In this document: positions 38,553 through 47,339 of the stretch, one piece after another
Layout: every line of letters begins with the position of its first letter
Numbering within the stretch: the first letter of the stretch is position 1
Assembly (NCBI GenBank): GCA_947501355.1
Contig: CANMVA010000001.1
Span: 1-64,000 of the forward strand
Reading direction: 5' to 3'
Source: an uncultured Paracoccaceae bacterium
GTDB taxonomy: Bacteria > Pseudomonadota > Alphaproteobacteria > Rhodobacterales > Rhodobacteraceae
DNA: 64,000 nucleotides
Position numbers and translations under genes: made by a program
The notes under the pieces: model-generated
What the model was told of the DNA's origin: nothing
Seen by the model: the letters and a program-made list of their open reading frames with translations, nothing else
The model's database searches: none

Positions 38553-38854
38553 CGCAATTTCCCCCGCCAGATCAGCGATTGCCGATTCATCCCATGCAAA
38601 TCCGCCACGCCATCCGCAATATCGCCCGCCAGGCGCGCAGCTTTCTCGGCCTGCTCATCCGTCAGATGCTTGTAGGCGGGCCGTTCGATATGGTCATACC
38701 AAACGCCCCCGCAGACGTGATCCAACACGATCCGCTGAAAGCAATGGTCATTCACCACAGGCCAGCCCCGCGCCGGGTCGCGCGCCATCTCCGGCAGCAC
38801 CTCGCGGGTCAGCCGCAGATACTCCGCCACATGTTCTGACTGTCTCGTCTCCAT
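38549..38854 (-). CDS. Hypothetical protein upstream of folB
   Basis: 101 residues. A compact sequence with the block [25 protein letters not shown] and a helical C-terminus ([17 protein letters not shown]). No named family recognised. The four-base overlap with the next gene and codon usage like its neighbours argue it is real. It starts the small operon with the 61-residue gene and folB. Confidence 0.72.
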   Translation of the reverse strand: METRQSEHVAEYLRLTREVLPEMARDPARGWPVVNDHCFQRIVLDHVCGGVWYDHIERPAYKHLTDEQAEKAARLAGDIADGVADLHGMNRQSLIWRGKLR

Positions 38855-38947
38855 ACCCCGCGACCTAGCGGCGGCATCACGAAGGGCAATGCGCCCCCTA
38901 GACCTCGGCCCCCCTCTGCCTTACCTCTAGGACAACCGGAGAGAACC

Positions 38948-39898
38948 ATGACCAAGCCCCCACTGACACTCTATCTTGCAGCCCCACGCGGCTTTTGCGC
39001 CGGCGTTGACCGGGCCATCAAGATTGTCGAGATGGCGCTGCAAAAATGGGGCGCGCCGGTCTATGTGCGCCACGAGATCGTGCATAACAAATTCGTCGTC
39101 GACAGCCTGCGCGACCAAGGCGCCGTCTTTGTCGAGGAACTGCACGAATGCCCCGATGATCGCCCCGTGATCTTTTCGGCCCACGGCGTCCCCAAAGCCG
39201 TGCCTGCCGAGGCCGCCAAGCGCGAGATGATCTATGTGGACGCGACCTGCCCGCTCGTCAGCAAGGTCCATATCGAGGCCGAGCGCCACCACCGCAACGG
39301 CCTGCAAATGATCATGATCGGCCATGAAGGCCATCCCGAAACCGTCGGCACCATGGGCCAACTGCCCGAGGGAGAAGTTCTTCTTGTCGAGACAGTCGAA
39401 GACGTGGCCACCGTCCAGGTCCGCGACCCCAACAAGCTGGCCTTCGTTACTCAAACGACCCTCTCCGTCGACGACACAATCGACATCGTCGCAGCCCTCC
39501 AACAACGCTTCCCCGCCATCGTCGGGCCACACAAGGAAGACATCTGCTACGCAACGACCAACCGTCAGGAAGCGGTGAAGGCCATCGCCTCCAAATGCGA
39601 TGCGCTGCTTGTCGTGGGCGCGCCGAACTCCAGCAATTCCAAGCGCTTGGTCGAAGTCGCCTCCCGCGAGGGCTGCCAATACGCCCAACTGGTCCAACGC
39701 GCCACCGACATCGACTGGCGCGCGCTGGAAGGCATCAAGACCCTTGGCATCACCGCCGGCGCCTCCGCCCCCGAAGTGCTGATCAACGAAGTGATCGACG
39801 CCTTCCGCGACCGCTTTGACACCACGGTCGAACAGGTCACAACCGCCGAAGAAAACGTCGAATTCAAAGTCCCCCGCGTCCTGAGAGAGCCCGCATGA
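38948..39898 (+). CDS. ispH: 4-hydroxy-3-methylbut-2-enyl diphosphate reductase
   Basis: 316 residues. The last step of the MEP isoprenoid pathway, using a [4Fe-4S] cluster held by Cys17 ([12 protein letters not shown]), Cys101 (DATCPLV) and Cys200 ([10 protein letters not shown]). The substrate motif [13 protein letters not shown] is present. It begins a chain of six overlapping genes ending with rnhA. Confidence 0.97.
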   Translation: MTKPPLTLYLAAPRGFCAGVDRAIKIVEMALQKWGAPVYVRHEIVHNKFVVDSLRDQGAVFVEELHECPDDRPVIFSAHGVPKAVPAEAAKREMIYVDATCPLVSKVHIEAERHHRNGLQMIMIGHEGHPETVGTMGQLPEGEVLLVETVEDVATVQVRDPNKLAFVTQTTLSVDDTIDIVAALQQRFPAIVGPHKEDICYATTNRQEAVKAIASKCDALLVVGAPNSSNSKRLVEVASREGCQYAQLVQRATDIDWRALEGIKTLGITAGASAPEVLINEVIDAFRDRFDTTVEQVTTAEENVEFKVPRVLREPA

Positions 39899-40509
39899 TT
39901 TCGCTGCAATTCCTCGTCACCGCCCTTGTCGTGGTGATCGCGCCGGGCACAGGCGTGCTCTACACGCTGGCGCTCGGTCTCGGCCAAGGTCGCCGCGCTG
40001 CCATCGCCGCCGCCACTGGCTGCACCTTCGGCATCGTGCCGCATCTGGCCGCCGCCATCCTTGGCGTGGCCGCGATCCTGCACACCAGCGCGCTGCTCTT
40101 TAACATCGTGAAATTCGCAGGCGTCGCCTATCTGCTCTACCTCGCGTGGCAGTCGCTCAAAAGTGGCGGCGCACTCGCCATCAGCGCCGAACGCAAAAGT
40201 GACGCGCTCTGGCGCATCGCGCGGCGCGGCGCGCTGATCAACATTCTGAACCCCAAGCTGTCGATCTTCTTTCTGGCCCTGCTGCCGCCGTTCCTGTCCG
40301 GCAACCCCGCGACAGCCACCGCAGAGATGCTGATGCTCGGCGGCATTTTCATGGCGATGACCTTCGCAGTCTTCGTGCTTTACGGCGTCTTCGCCGCAGC
40401 CACGCGCCGCTGGCTTCTGCAAAGCGAAACCGTCATGCGCTGGCTCAACCGCAGCTTCGCCGCCGTCTTTGCCGCCCTCGCAGGCCGATTGGCGCTTGAA
40501 CGGGCATGA
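39895..40509 (+). CDS. LysE-family translocator
   Basis: 204 residues and about six hydrophobic helices. The N-terminus [20 protein letters not shown] with the APGTG block, and [20 protein letters not shown], are typical of RhtB/LysE exporters of amino acids. The substrate is unknown. ATGA overlap with ispH. Confidence 0.9.
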   Translation: MISLQFLVTALVVVIAPGTGVLYTLALGLGQGRRAAIAAATGCTFGIVPHLAAAILGVAAILHTSALLFNIVKFAGVAYLLYLAWQSLKSGGALAISAERKSDALWRIARRGALINILNPKLSIFFLALLPPFLSGNPATATAEMLMLGGIFMAMTFAVFVLYGVFAAATRRWLLQSETVMRWLNRSFAAVFAALAGRLALERA

Positions 40510-40973
40510 GCGACTACCTGAGCTTTGAAGGCCGGATCATCCCGATGATCTGGGGCGAGAACACCTATACGGTGCTGCCCCTGCCCGATTACATCGCCGA
40601 GACCCTGCAAGCGCAGAACGCCAAACGGGTCGAAGGGGAGATCAATGACCACCCAATCAATCTGGCGCTCACCAAAGCGCCGGTGATCGAGGGGGTTTTC
40701 CTTTACACGGGCAAAAGCCTGCTCGACCGGATTGGCGTGTCCCCGGATGAGCCGCTTGAGGTTCGCCTACGCCCCGCTCCTACAGATCAGGTGGATGTGC
40801 CCAATGACGTCGCCAGTGCCCTGCGCGCAGCCAACAAGACGACCGATTGGGACAACCTCTCCCCCGGCAAACGGCGCGGCGCGCTTCACCAAATCACGTC
40901 CGCCAAACGGGCCGAGACGCGCGAGAAGCGCATCGCGAAGATGCTGACCGATCTTCAGGCGGGGGCCCTATGA
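40506..40973 (+). CDS. DUF1905/YdeI-type protein
   Basis: 155 residues. The first 95 residues look like DUF1905 (FEGRIIPMIWGENTYTVLPLP, KSLLDRIGVSPDEPLEVRL), and the tail NLSPGKRRGALHQITSAKRAETREKRIAKML is the YdeI/OmpD-associated C-terminal helical segment. Function unknown. Overlaps both neighbours by four bases. Confidence 0.82.
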   Translation: MSDYLSFEGRIIPMIWGENTYTVLPLPDYIAETLQAQNAKRVEGEINDHPINLALTKAPVIEGVFLYTGKSLLDRIGVSPDEPLEVRLRPAPTDQVDVPNDVASALRAANKTTDWDNLSPGKRRGALHQITSAKRAETREKRIAKMLTDLQAGAL

Positions 40974-41419
40974 CCGTCCCCCGCTCTGCCCTTCTGCTCG
41001 GCCTCGCCGGGCTGATCCCGTTTTTCTGGGGCGCGCTGACCGTCGTGAGCCCGCCACTTGGCCAATGGGGCGCCGCCACGCTAGGCGCGCGATTCATTGG
41101 CCCCTATGTCCAGCTGTTCTACGGGGCGATTATCCTGTCCTTCATGTCCGGCGTGCTTTGGGGCTTTGCCACGAAAGCAGAGGGCGCGCAGGCCACGACA
41201 AGCTACGTGCTGTCAGTAATCCCGGCGCTCTGGGCGTTCTTCATGACCGGCGGCGGGACAACATCTGCCGCAATCAGTCTAATGGCGGGCTTCACCGGAC
41301 TGCTGGCGCTGGATTACCTTTTCGTCCGCTGGGGCCTCGCGCCGGCTTGGTGGATGCAATTGCGCGTCCTTCTCACCGCGCTGGTCGTCACCAGCCTCGC
41401 AGTCACGGCCTTCATATGA
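40970..41419 (+). CDS. DUF3429 membrane protein
   Basis: 149 residues from the ATG at 40970. Four to five hydrophobic helices; the order (ALLLGLAGLIPFFWGAL, YGAIILSFMSGVLWGFA, LALDYLFVRWGLAPAWWMQLR) matches DUF3429. Function unknown. Overlaps neighbours by four bases on both sides. Confidence 0.85.
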   Translation: MTVPRSALLLGLAGLIPFFWGALTVVSPPLGQWGAATLGARFIGPYVQLFYGAIILSFMSGVLWGFATKAEGAQATTSYVLSVIPALWAFFMTGGGTTSAAISLMAGFTGLLALDYLFVRWGLAPAWWMQLRVLLTALVVTSLAVTAFI

Positions 41420-42003
41420 GCGATAAAAGCACAATCGACACTTACGACGCCCGCGCACAGGACTATGCAGAGCTTGTGGACGATGTAAAGATGGACGGCC
41501 TTGATGCCTTCATCGCTGCAATGCCCAAGGGCGCGCATATCCTCGATCTGGGCTGCGGTCCGGGCAATGGAGCGGTGCATATGGCGGCCGCGGGCCATAC
41601 GGTTGCGGCCTTTGATGCCTCTACCGAGATGGTGGCGCTCGCCAACCGGCACCCCGGCGTGAACGCGCATCAAGCCACGTTTGATGAGATCGAAGGCGAG
41701 GCCCTTTATGACGGGATCTGGGCGTCCTTCTCGCTGCTGCATGCGCCCAAAGCCGACATGCCACGCCACCTGGCCGCCCTACACCGCGCTGCCAAACCCG
41801 GCGCGCGGTTACATCTGTCAGTCAAAGTCGGCGAGGGCGAGCAGACCGATACAATCGGTCGGTTCTATTCTTATTACACGCAGGCTGAGCTTGATGGTCT
41901 GATCGAGGAAGCAGGCTTTCGCGTGGCCGGTCACCTGACGGGTGCCGAAGAAGGCCTGTCCGGCGATATGGCCGAATGGGTCGCGGTCGAAGCCTATGCC
42001 TGA
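41416..42003 (+). CDS. Class I SAM-dependent methyltransferase
   Basis: 195 residues from the ATG at 41416 ([17 protein letters not shown]). Motif I is [16 protein letters not shown]; later blocks are [11 protein letters not shown] and [13 protein letters not shown]. The substrate is not predictable. The C-terminus overlaps rnhA by eight bases. Confidence 0.88.
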   Translation: MSDKSTIDTYDARAQDYAELVDDVKMDGLDAFIAAMPKGAHILDLGCGPGNGAVHMAAAGHTVAAFDASTEMVALANRHPGVNAHQATFDEIEGEALYDGIWASFSLLHAPKADMPRHLAALHRAAKPGARLHLSVKVGEGEQTDTIGRFYSYYTQAELDGLIEEAGFRVAGHLTGAEEGLSGDMAEWVAVEAYA

Positions 42004-42451
42004 TCTGTTCGCCTATACCGACGGCGCCTGTTCCGGCAATCCCGGCCCCGGCGGTTGGGGCGCGTTGTTGATCGCGCGCGATGGCGCGGACGTGTTGAAA
42101 GAACTCGAGCTCAAAGGCGGTGAGGCGGAGACGACGAACAACCGGATGGAGTTGCTCGCAGCAATCCACGCGCTCGAGGCGCTGGAGCGTCCATCGACCC
42201 TGACCGTCGTGACCGATAGCGCCTATGTGAAAGGCGGGATCACCCAGTGGATGTATGGCTGGAAGCGCAATGGGTGGAAGACCTCCACCAAGAAGCCTGT
42301 GAAGAACGAAGACCTCTGGAAGCGGCTCGATGAAGCAGCAGCGCGGCATTCGGTGACGTGGGAATGGGTCAAGGGCCACGCGGGGCATCCTGAAAACGAG
42401 CGCGCGGATGAGCTGGCGCGCGCAGGCATGGCGCCGTTCAAACCCGAATAG
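41996..42451 (+). CDS. rnhA: Ribonuclease HI
   Basis: 151 residues from the ATG at 41996. Catalytic acids are in [31 protein letters not shown] and NERADELAR, with the [10 protein letters not shown] loop. It removes RNA from RNA-DNA hybrids. Last gene of the ispH chain. Confidence 0.96.
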   Translation: MPDLFAYTDGACSGNPGPGGWGALLIARDGADVLKELELKGGEAETTNNRMELLAAIHALEALERPSTLTVVTDSAYVKGGITQWMYGWKRNGWKTSTKKPVKNEDLWKRLDEAAARHSVTWEWVKGHAGHPENERADELARAGMAPFKPE

Positions 42452-42481
42452 GGATTGCGCCTGCTTCGCAGTCGCCGGAGG

Positions 42482-42498
42482 GCGGGGCTGCGCCCCGC
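42482..42498. terminator. GC-rich hairpin after rnhA, weak terminator candidate
   Basis: GCGGGGC, TGC loop, GCCCCGC, 30 bases after the rnhA stop. It is followed only by AGCCGCTTTAATTTT, so the T tract is interrupted and displaced. Confidence 0.5.
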
Positions 42499-42891
42499 AG
42501 CCGCTTTAATTTTGAGCGTGGCGTGTGGGGTTGGGGTTTGATTGAGGTATTTATGCACAGAAGAAGACAGGGGCCTGTGCTTTCATACCAAATGGCATCG
42601 CATTGGGGCAGGCGATGTTGTGTGCGCTGCTTCGTAACGGGTTCTATGATCCCTGCCTTGGGCGTGCTCATCCCGGCCCTAAACGCGTTAAGGTTAATGC
42701 GGGTAGATCGCGTTCTCTGGCCGGTGTTCTTGAGGAAATCTGGTTAATAGTGCGGGCGATTTTCGGCGGGTGATGACGTGCATTAGCCTTAATATTTCCT
42801 TTATGAACAGAGCGATAAAGGCGTGCCCAGTATTATGTTAAGTGTCTGAAAAAGAGTCTCAATGAAATCAAGGACACGCCTTTGAAAAGGC

Positions 42892-42909
42892 GGTTTCGCA
42901 CGCGAAACC
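42892..42909. repeat. Palindrome next to the fmt stop codon
   Basis: GGTTTCGC-AC-GCGAAACC, an 8-bp perfect stem starting 2 bases beyond the fmt TAA. On the minus strand it is followed by GCCTTTTC. A near-identical copy (one base different in the 16-base core) occurs at 46100-46115, again beside a stop codon. Confidence 0.75.
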
Positions 42910-42911
42910 CG

Positions 42912-43811
42912 TTAGTCCAGACGCGCTGGCATCTCCGTCCCGCGCAGGAAATCTGCCACAGGCACCGCACGCTTGCCTTGCCTTTGCGCTTGGATGATCT
43001 GCACGGCCCCGTCACCACAAGCGACCTTGAAATCTCCCAAATGCGTGCCAGGTGCACCGTTGCCATCAGACAGCACGGCATCCAGCAGTTTCACCCGCTC
43101 CCCTGCGATTTCGCACCACGCGCCGGGAAATGGGGACAGGCCGCGGATCAGCCGGTCCACCTCCACCGCCGGGCGCGTCCAATCGACCCGCGCTTCAACC
43201 TTGTCGATTTTCTCGGCATAGGTCACGCCGTCTTCGGGCTGCGGCTGCGGCGTCAGGTCGGGCAGCTGCGCCAAGGCGTCGACAATCAGCCGCGCACCCA
43301 TCGCACTCAGTCGATCATGCAGACGCGCAGTGGTATCCCCACCCGTGATCGGCGTGGCCTCGCGCAGCAAAACAGGCCCTGTATCGAGCCCCGCCTCCAT
43401 CTGCATGATACAGACACCTGTCTCCGCATCCCCCGCCATGATCGCGCGGTGGATCGGGGCCGCGCCCCGCCAACGCGGCAAGAGGCTTGCGTGGATGTTC
43501 AGGCAGCCATGGGTCGGCGCGTCCAGAATCGCTTGCGGCAGGATCAATCCGTAGGCCACGACGACGCCGATATCGGCCTGCAAATCCGCGAATGCCGCCT
43601 GATCTTCGGGCGCTTTCAGACGCGGCGGATGGCGCACCTCTAGTCCCAGTTCCAACGCGCGGGCATGCACCGGCGACGGCCGCTCTTTCTTGCCACGTCC
43701 GGCAGGGCGCGGGGGTTGGGTGTAGACGGCGCAGACCTCATGGCCTGCCGCGACCAACGCGTCCAGAACCGGCACGGAGAACGCTGGTGTGCCCATGAAG
43801 ACAATCCTCAT
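42912..43811 (-). CDS. fmt: Methionyl-tRNA formyltransferase
   Basis: 299 residues. Formylates initiator Met-tRNA. Signatures are [14 protein letters not shown], the folate-binding [20 protein letters not shown], and the C-terminal domain. The ATG overlaps the stop of the upstream deformylase-like gene by four bases, linking formylation and deformylation genes. Confidence 0.96.
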   Translation of the reverse strand: MRIVFMGTPAFSVPVLDALVAAGHEVCAVYTQPPRPAGRGKKERPSPVHARALELGLEVRHPPRLKAPEDQAAFADLQADIGVVVAYGLILPQAILDAPTHGCLNIHASLLPRWRGAAPIHRAIMAGDAETGVCIMQMEAGLDTGPVLLREATPITGGDTTARLHDRLSAMGARLIVDALAQLPDLTPQPQPEDGVTYAEKIDKVEARVDWTRPAVEVDRLIRGLSPFPGAWCEIAGERVKLLDAVLSDGNGAPGTHLGDFKVACGDGAVQIIQAQRQGKRAVPVADFLRGTEMPARLD

Positions 43812-44302
43812 GCGGCCCCCTTGCGCGCCTTGCGCAGCAGCATATCGCGCTTCACCTTGGACAGCCGATCAAAATACATCTTGCCGTTCAGATGGTCGAT
43901 CTGGTGCTGCACGGATGTCGCCCAAAGCCCGACAAAATCCTTCCGGTCCATGACCCCATCGGCGTTCATGTACCGCACCGTCACCGCGCGGGGCCGCTTC
44001 ACCACGGCAGACATGCCCGGCAGGTTGGGCGAAGCCTCCTCATGGGGCCGCAACTCAACCGAGCTGTGCAGGATTTCCGGGTTCGCCATGCGCACCACCT
44101 GCCCGCGTTTTTCGGACGCGTCGACCACGGCAAGTTTCAGCGAAACCCCAAGTTGCGGGGCAGCCAGACCCACGCCCGGCATCGACTCCATCACCTCGAT
44201 CATCTCGTCCCAGAGCGCGCGCACCTCGTCCGTCACGGCCTCCACCGGCGCCGCGACCTTGCGCAGCCGCGCATCGGGCCAGGGGATCAGCGGGCGTGGC
44301 AT
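43808..44302 (-). CDS. Degenerate peptide deformylase paralogue
   Basis: 164 residues. [10 protein letters not shown] (motif 1) is intact. Motif 2, normally EGCLS, reads EEASPNLPG, so the metal-ligand cysteine is Ser91. Motif 3, normally HEIDH, reads HQIDH with Gln134 for the catalytic glutamate. Both changes affect residues needed for deformylation, so it is probably inactive or has another activity. It lies between canonical def (4-base gap) and fmt (4-base overlap). A coding region of normal length without stop codons suggests selection for a function. Confidence 0.9.
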   Translation of the reverse strand: MPRPLIPWPDARLRKVAAPVEAVTDEVRALWDEMIEVMESMPGVGLAAPQLGVSLKLAVVDASEKRGQVVRMANPEILHSSVELRPHEEASPNLPGMSAVVKRPRAVTVRYMNADGVMDRKDFVGLWATSVQHQIDHLNGKMYFDRLSKVKRDMLLRKARKGAA

Positions 44303-44306
44303 GGGA

Positions 44307-44828
44307 TCAAACGCGCGCGCGTTCGCGCTTCAGTTTCTGCATCTTGCGTGTGATCATCTGGCGCTTGAGCGGGCGTAGATAGTCAATGAAGAGCTTGCCA
44401 TCCAGATGGTCGATCTCGTGCTGCACGCAGGTCGCCCAAAGCCCGTCGAACTGCTCTTCATGGGTCTCGCCATCAAGGCCCAGCCAGCGCACTTTGACCT
44501 CTGCCGGACGCTCCACATCCGCGTATTGCTCGGGGATCGACAGGCAGCCTTCTTCATAGGTCGACAACTCGTCCGAGGCCCAAACGACCTCCGGGTTCAT
44601 CAGGACCATCGGGCGCGGATCCGCGCCTTCTTCCTTGATGCAATCCATGACCAGCACCCGCTCCATCACGCCGATCTGGGTGGCGGCCAAGCCGATGCCT
44701 GGCGCGTCATACATCGTCTCCAGCATGTCGCGCGCCAACTCGTGATGCGCGTCTGTGACCTCGGTCACGGGGTCCGCCTTTTTCTTCAGGCGCGGGTCAG
44801 GATGGATCAGGATCGGGCGTATCGTCAT
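44307..44828 (-). CDS. def: Peptide deformylase
   Basis: 173 residues with all three motifs: GIGLAATQIG, EEGCLS with Cys95, and HEIDH with His137, Glu138 and His141. Removes the N-formyl group from nascent proteins. It is the first of the def, def-like, fmt run. Confidence 0.96.
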   Translation of the reverse strand: MTIRPILIHPDPRLKKKADPVTEVTDAHHELARDMLETMYDAPGIGLAATQIGVMERVLVMDCIKEEGADPRPMVLMNPEVVWASDELSTYEEGCLSIPEQYADVERPAEVKVRWLGLDGETHEEQFDGLWATCVQHEIDHLDGKLFIDYLRPLKRQMITRKMQKLKRERARV

Positions 44829-44921
44829 GGCCCTGATGTAGGGCAGAGCTGCGAAAGGCGCAACGCCCCTTGCACCTGCGCCGCAACCGGGTAGCTTGCC
44901 GAAAAGTCACCGGAGAACCCC

Positions 44922-46097
44922 ATGTCATTTGATCAAATCAACGACCGTCGCGGCACGAATTGCTCCAAATGGGATTTGATGGAGCCCGCCTTCGGCGTGC
45001 CTGCCAAGGACGGTCTTGCCATGTGGATCGCCGACATGGATTTCAAAGCACCGCCCTTTCTACAAGACGCGATGCGCGACCTGTTGGAGAGAGGCGATTA
45101 CGGCTATTTCTGCGGGCTGGAGAAGTTCACCGACGCCATTCAATGGTGGATGAAAGAGCGCCACGGCTGGAGCGTTGACGCAGATACGATGTTCACCACA
45201 TATGGGCTGGGCAACGGGATCGCGATTGCGCTGCAGGCCCTGACCGAGCCGGGCGATGAGATCATCATCTTCACCCCGGTTTACCATGAGTTCGCGATCA
45301 AGATCGGCAAGACGGGGCGCGTGGTGAAGGAACTGCCGCTGGAGCAAGACGAGGACGGTCTCTACCGGATGGATTTTGAGCGGTATGAGAGCCTGCTGTC
45401 CGGGCGCGAGCGTCTGGTGCTGTTCAGCTCGCCGCATAATCCAGCCGGGCGGGTCTGGACCCAAGACGAGCTGAGCGCGCTTGCGGCGTTCTGCATCAAG
45501 CATGACCTGCTGCTGATCTCGGACGAGATACATATGGACCTGACCTTTGCGGGTCAGACACATTTGCCGATGGCCGTTGCCGCCCCTGAAATTGCTGACC
45601 GTCTGGTGATGACAACGTCGGCCTCGAAATCCTTCAATATCGCCGGAACGCGCACTGGGACGGTGTCGATCCCCGACCCCAAGCTCCGCGCCCGGTTCGA
45701 GGGATTCTTTCGCAAGCTCGACATGCAGCCCAACCTGATGGGGGTGCGCCTAACCCAGGCGGCCTATACGCCGGACGGGGCGGCCTGGATCGACGATCTA
45801 ACCGCCTATATCGAAGAAAACGCGCGTGTCTTCAAAGACGGTATCGACGCCATTCCCGGCCTGTCTGCGATGCCCATGCAAGGGACCTATCTGTCATGGG
45901 TCGATTTCAGCGCCACGGGGATGGCGCGCGCCGAGTTTTCGGACCGCGTTGCCCAGAAGGCGCGGATCGCGGCGACGCCCGGCCACACGCTTGGCACCGG
46001 CGGCGAGGCCTTTCTCCGCTTCAACCTCGGCACTCAGCGCGCGCGCGTGATTGAAGCGGTGGCCCGGATGCAAGACGCTTTCAGCGATCTGCAATAG
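44922..46097 (+). CDS. MalY/PatB-family PLP-dependent aminotransferase or cystathionine beta-lyase
   Basis: 391 residues, fold-type I. The start FDQINDRRGTNCSKWD followed by MWIADMDFKAP is typical of PatB. The PLP lysine is in TTSASKSFNIAG, and SSPHNPAGRVW, ISDEIHMDLTF are conserved. The family includes C-S lyases and aminotransferases; which applies is open. The gene is single and faces the convergent hypothetical gene across a palindrome. Confidence 0.88.
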   Translation: MSFDQINDRRGTNCSKWDLMEPAFGVPAKDGLAMWIADMDFKAPPFLQDAMRDLLERGDYGYFCGLEKFTDAIQWWMKERHGWSVDADTMFTTYGLGNGIAIALQALTEPGDEIIIFTPVYHEFAIKIGKTGRVVKELPLEQDEDGLYRMDFERYESLLSGRERLVLFSSPHNPAGRVWTQDELSALAAFCIKHDLLLISDEIHMDLTFAGQTHLPMAVAAPEIADRLVMTTSASKSFNIAGTRTGTVSIPDPKLRARFEGFFRKLDMQPNLMGVRLTQAAYTPDGAAWIDDLTAYIEENARVFKDGIDAIPGLSAMPMQGTYLSWVDFSATGMARAEFSDRVAQKARIAATPGHTLGTGGEAFLRFNLGTQRARVIEAVARMQDAFSDLQ

Positions 46098-46099
46098 CG

Positions 46100-46115
46100 G
46101 TTTCGCGCGCGAAAC
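46100..46115. repeat. Perfect 16-base palindrome after a stop codon
   Basis: GTTTCGCGCGCGAAAC, 2 bases beyond the TAG of the PatB-like gene, in the 22-base gap to the convergent gene. See the similar element at 42892-42909. Confidence 0.8.
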
Positions 46116-46119
46116 GCGG

Positions 46120-46467
46120 TTAACGAGGCAGAAGCGCAACCGGAGCATTGGGGTCGCGCGAATAGTCCAATGCAGGGGCGTCCATGGCCGCGGTCTTGCG
46201 CTTGAACTCATACTGCATCTCATCGCCCTCTTCCGAGGACGCGACGATCAGGCATTGATACAGATGCACGCCGCCATGGTGCAGATCGACAAGGCCGCGC
46301 AGCTTCGGGGCGACCTCGGCCTCCATGGCGAACCCGGTCTCCCACAGGCGCAGGACGGGGAATGACTGCTCTCCCACATGGACCCGGAACCGGCTGCCTT
46401 TACGCTCTGCAGCCTTGCGCGCGGCCTCCAGCCCCGCTTTGACTTCGTCGGATAGGAATGTGGACAT
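46120..46467 (-). CDS. Hypothetical protein
   Basis: 115 residues from ATG 46467 behind GGAGGAC; ATG 46479 is possible. The sequence KGSRFRVHVGEQSFPVLRLWETGF and VDLHHGGVHLYQCLIVASS has an alternating hydrophobic pattern consistent with a beta-rich domain somewhat like PilZ proteins, without their clear RxxxR signature. No signal peptide. Function unknown; not related to the nearby cob genes by sequence. Confidence 0.7.
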   Translation of the reverse strand: MSTFLSDEVKAGLEAARKAAERKGSRFRVHVGEQSFPVLRLWETGFAMEAEVAPKLRGLVDLHHGGVHLYQCLIVASSEEGDEMQYEFKRKTAAMDAPALDYSRDPNAPVALLPR

Positions 46468-46561
46468 AACGTCCTCCATCAGCCTCGCAAAGCAAAGGAT
46501 GGCGGCACGCTCGTCAAAATCAAGTTAATTCGCCCGCAATAGTCTGTTTCCACTGGATTTG

Positions 46562-47329
46562 TCAGCCTTTGGCCACAGGCCGCAAGACATGCGGCATCGC
46601 CGGATCATAAAGCGCACTGTCTTTGAAGTCCTGAACCTCGGCCAAGGCAGGCCCCACCAGAATCAGCGCCGTCCGCGTGATCTTTTCATCGCGCACTTTG
46701 GCGCGGATATCGCCGAGCGTGCCGCGCAGAAACATCTGGTCTGGCCAGCCCACACGGTAGGCCACAACCACCGGGCAATCGGCCCCATAATAGGGGATCA
46801 ACTGCCGCTCGATCTCGCGCAGGGCGCGGATGCCCAGATGGATCGCCAGCGTCGCTTTGGAGCGCGCGAAATTCTCAAGCGTTTCTCCTTCGGGCATCCC
46901 TGTCGACTTCATCGACATGCGCGTCAGAATGATCGACTGCGCGACTTCCGGGATAGTTAATTCCTGCCCCAAAGCAGCGGCGGCGGCGGCATAAGCCGGA
47001 ACGCCCGGCACGATCTGATAGTCGATCCCGTCGGCCTTCAAACGCCTGATCTGCTCGGCAATCGCGCCATAGAGTGACGGGTCCCCCGAATGCACCCGCG
47101 CCACGTTCTGACCGGCCTTGTGCGCCTTCAGAATTTCCGCGTGTGTGTCATCCAGCGTCATCGGCGCTGTGTCCATGACAAGCGCATCAGCCGGGGCTTC
47201 TGCCACCACCTGTTCGGGCACCAGCGACCCCGCATAAAGGCAGACCGGACAAGCCGCGATCAGGCGTTGCGCCTTCAGCGTCAACAGTTCCGGATCGCCG
47301 GGACCGGCCCCGATGAAATAGACGGTCAT
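46562..47329 (-). CDS. cobM: Precorrin-4 C11-methyltransferase
   Basis: 255 residues from the ATG at 47329, behind AAGGAG. Starts MTVYFIGAGPGDPELLTLKA, with the tetrapyrrole methylase GDPSLYGA motif and VPGVPAYAAAAAALG. It methylates C-11 in corrin ring synthesis. It ends the minus-strand cob operon, 10 bases after the CbiG-CobJ gene. Confidence 0.94.
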   Translation of the reverse strand: MTVYFIGAGPGDPELLTLKAQRLIAACPVCLYAGSLVPEQVVAEAPADALVMDTAPMTLDDTHAEILKAHKAGQNVARVHSGDPSLYGAIAEQIRRLKADGIDYQIVPGVPAYAAAAAALGQELTIPEVAQSIILTRMSMKSTGMPEGETLENFARSKATLAIHLGIRALREIERQLIPYYGADCPVVVAYRVGWPDQMFLRGTLGDIRAKVRDEKITRTALILVGPALAEVQDFKDSALYDPAMPHVLRPVAKG

Positions 47330-47339
47330 AGGGTGCTCC

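Larger units (their letters stand above)
42452..42911. other. 460-base intergenic region between rnhA and fmt
   Basis: No convincing gene. It holds the GC-rich hairpin at 42482-42498, a weak inverted repeat of CATCGC and GCGATG around 42597-42618, an AT-rich stretch with AAAGGCGTG at 42817-42825 mirrored by CACGCCTTT at 42875-42883, a CCTTTGAAAAGG hairpin, and the stop-adjacent palindrome at 42892-42909. The candidate reading frames here look random. It is the longest featureless gap in the window. Confidence 0.6.

Noticed and set aside
42523-42747. 74-codon open frame in the rnhA-fmt gap
   Set aside because: No ribosome site, no family resemblance and composition unlike neighbouring genes.
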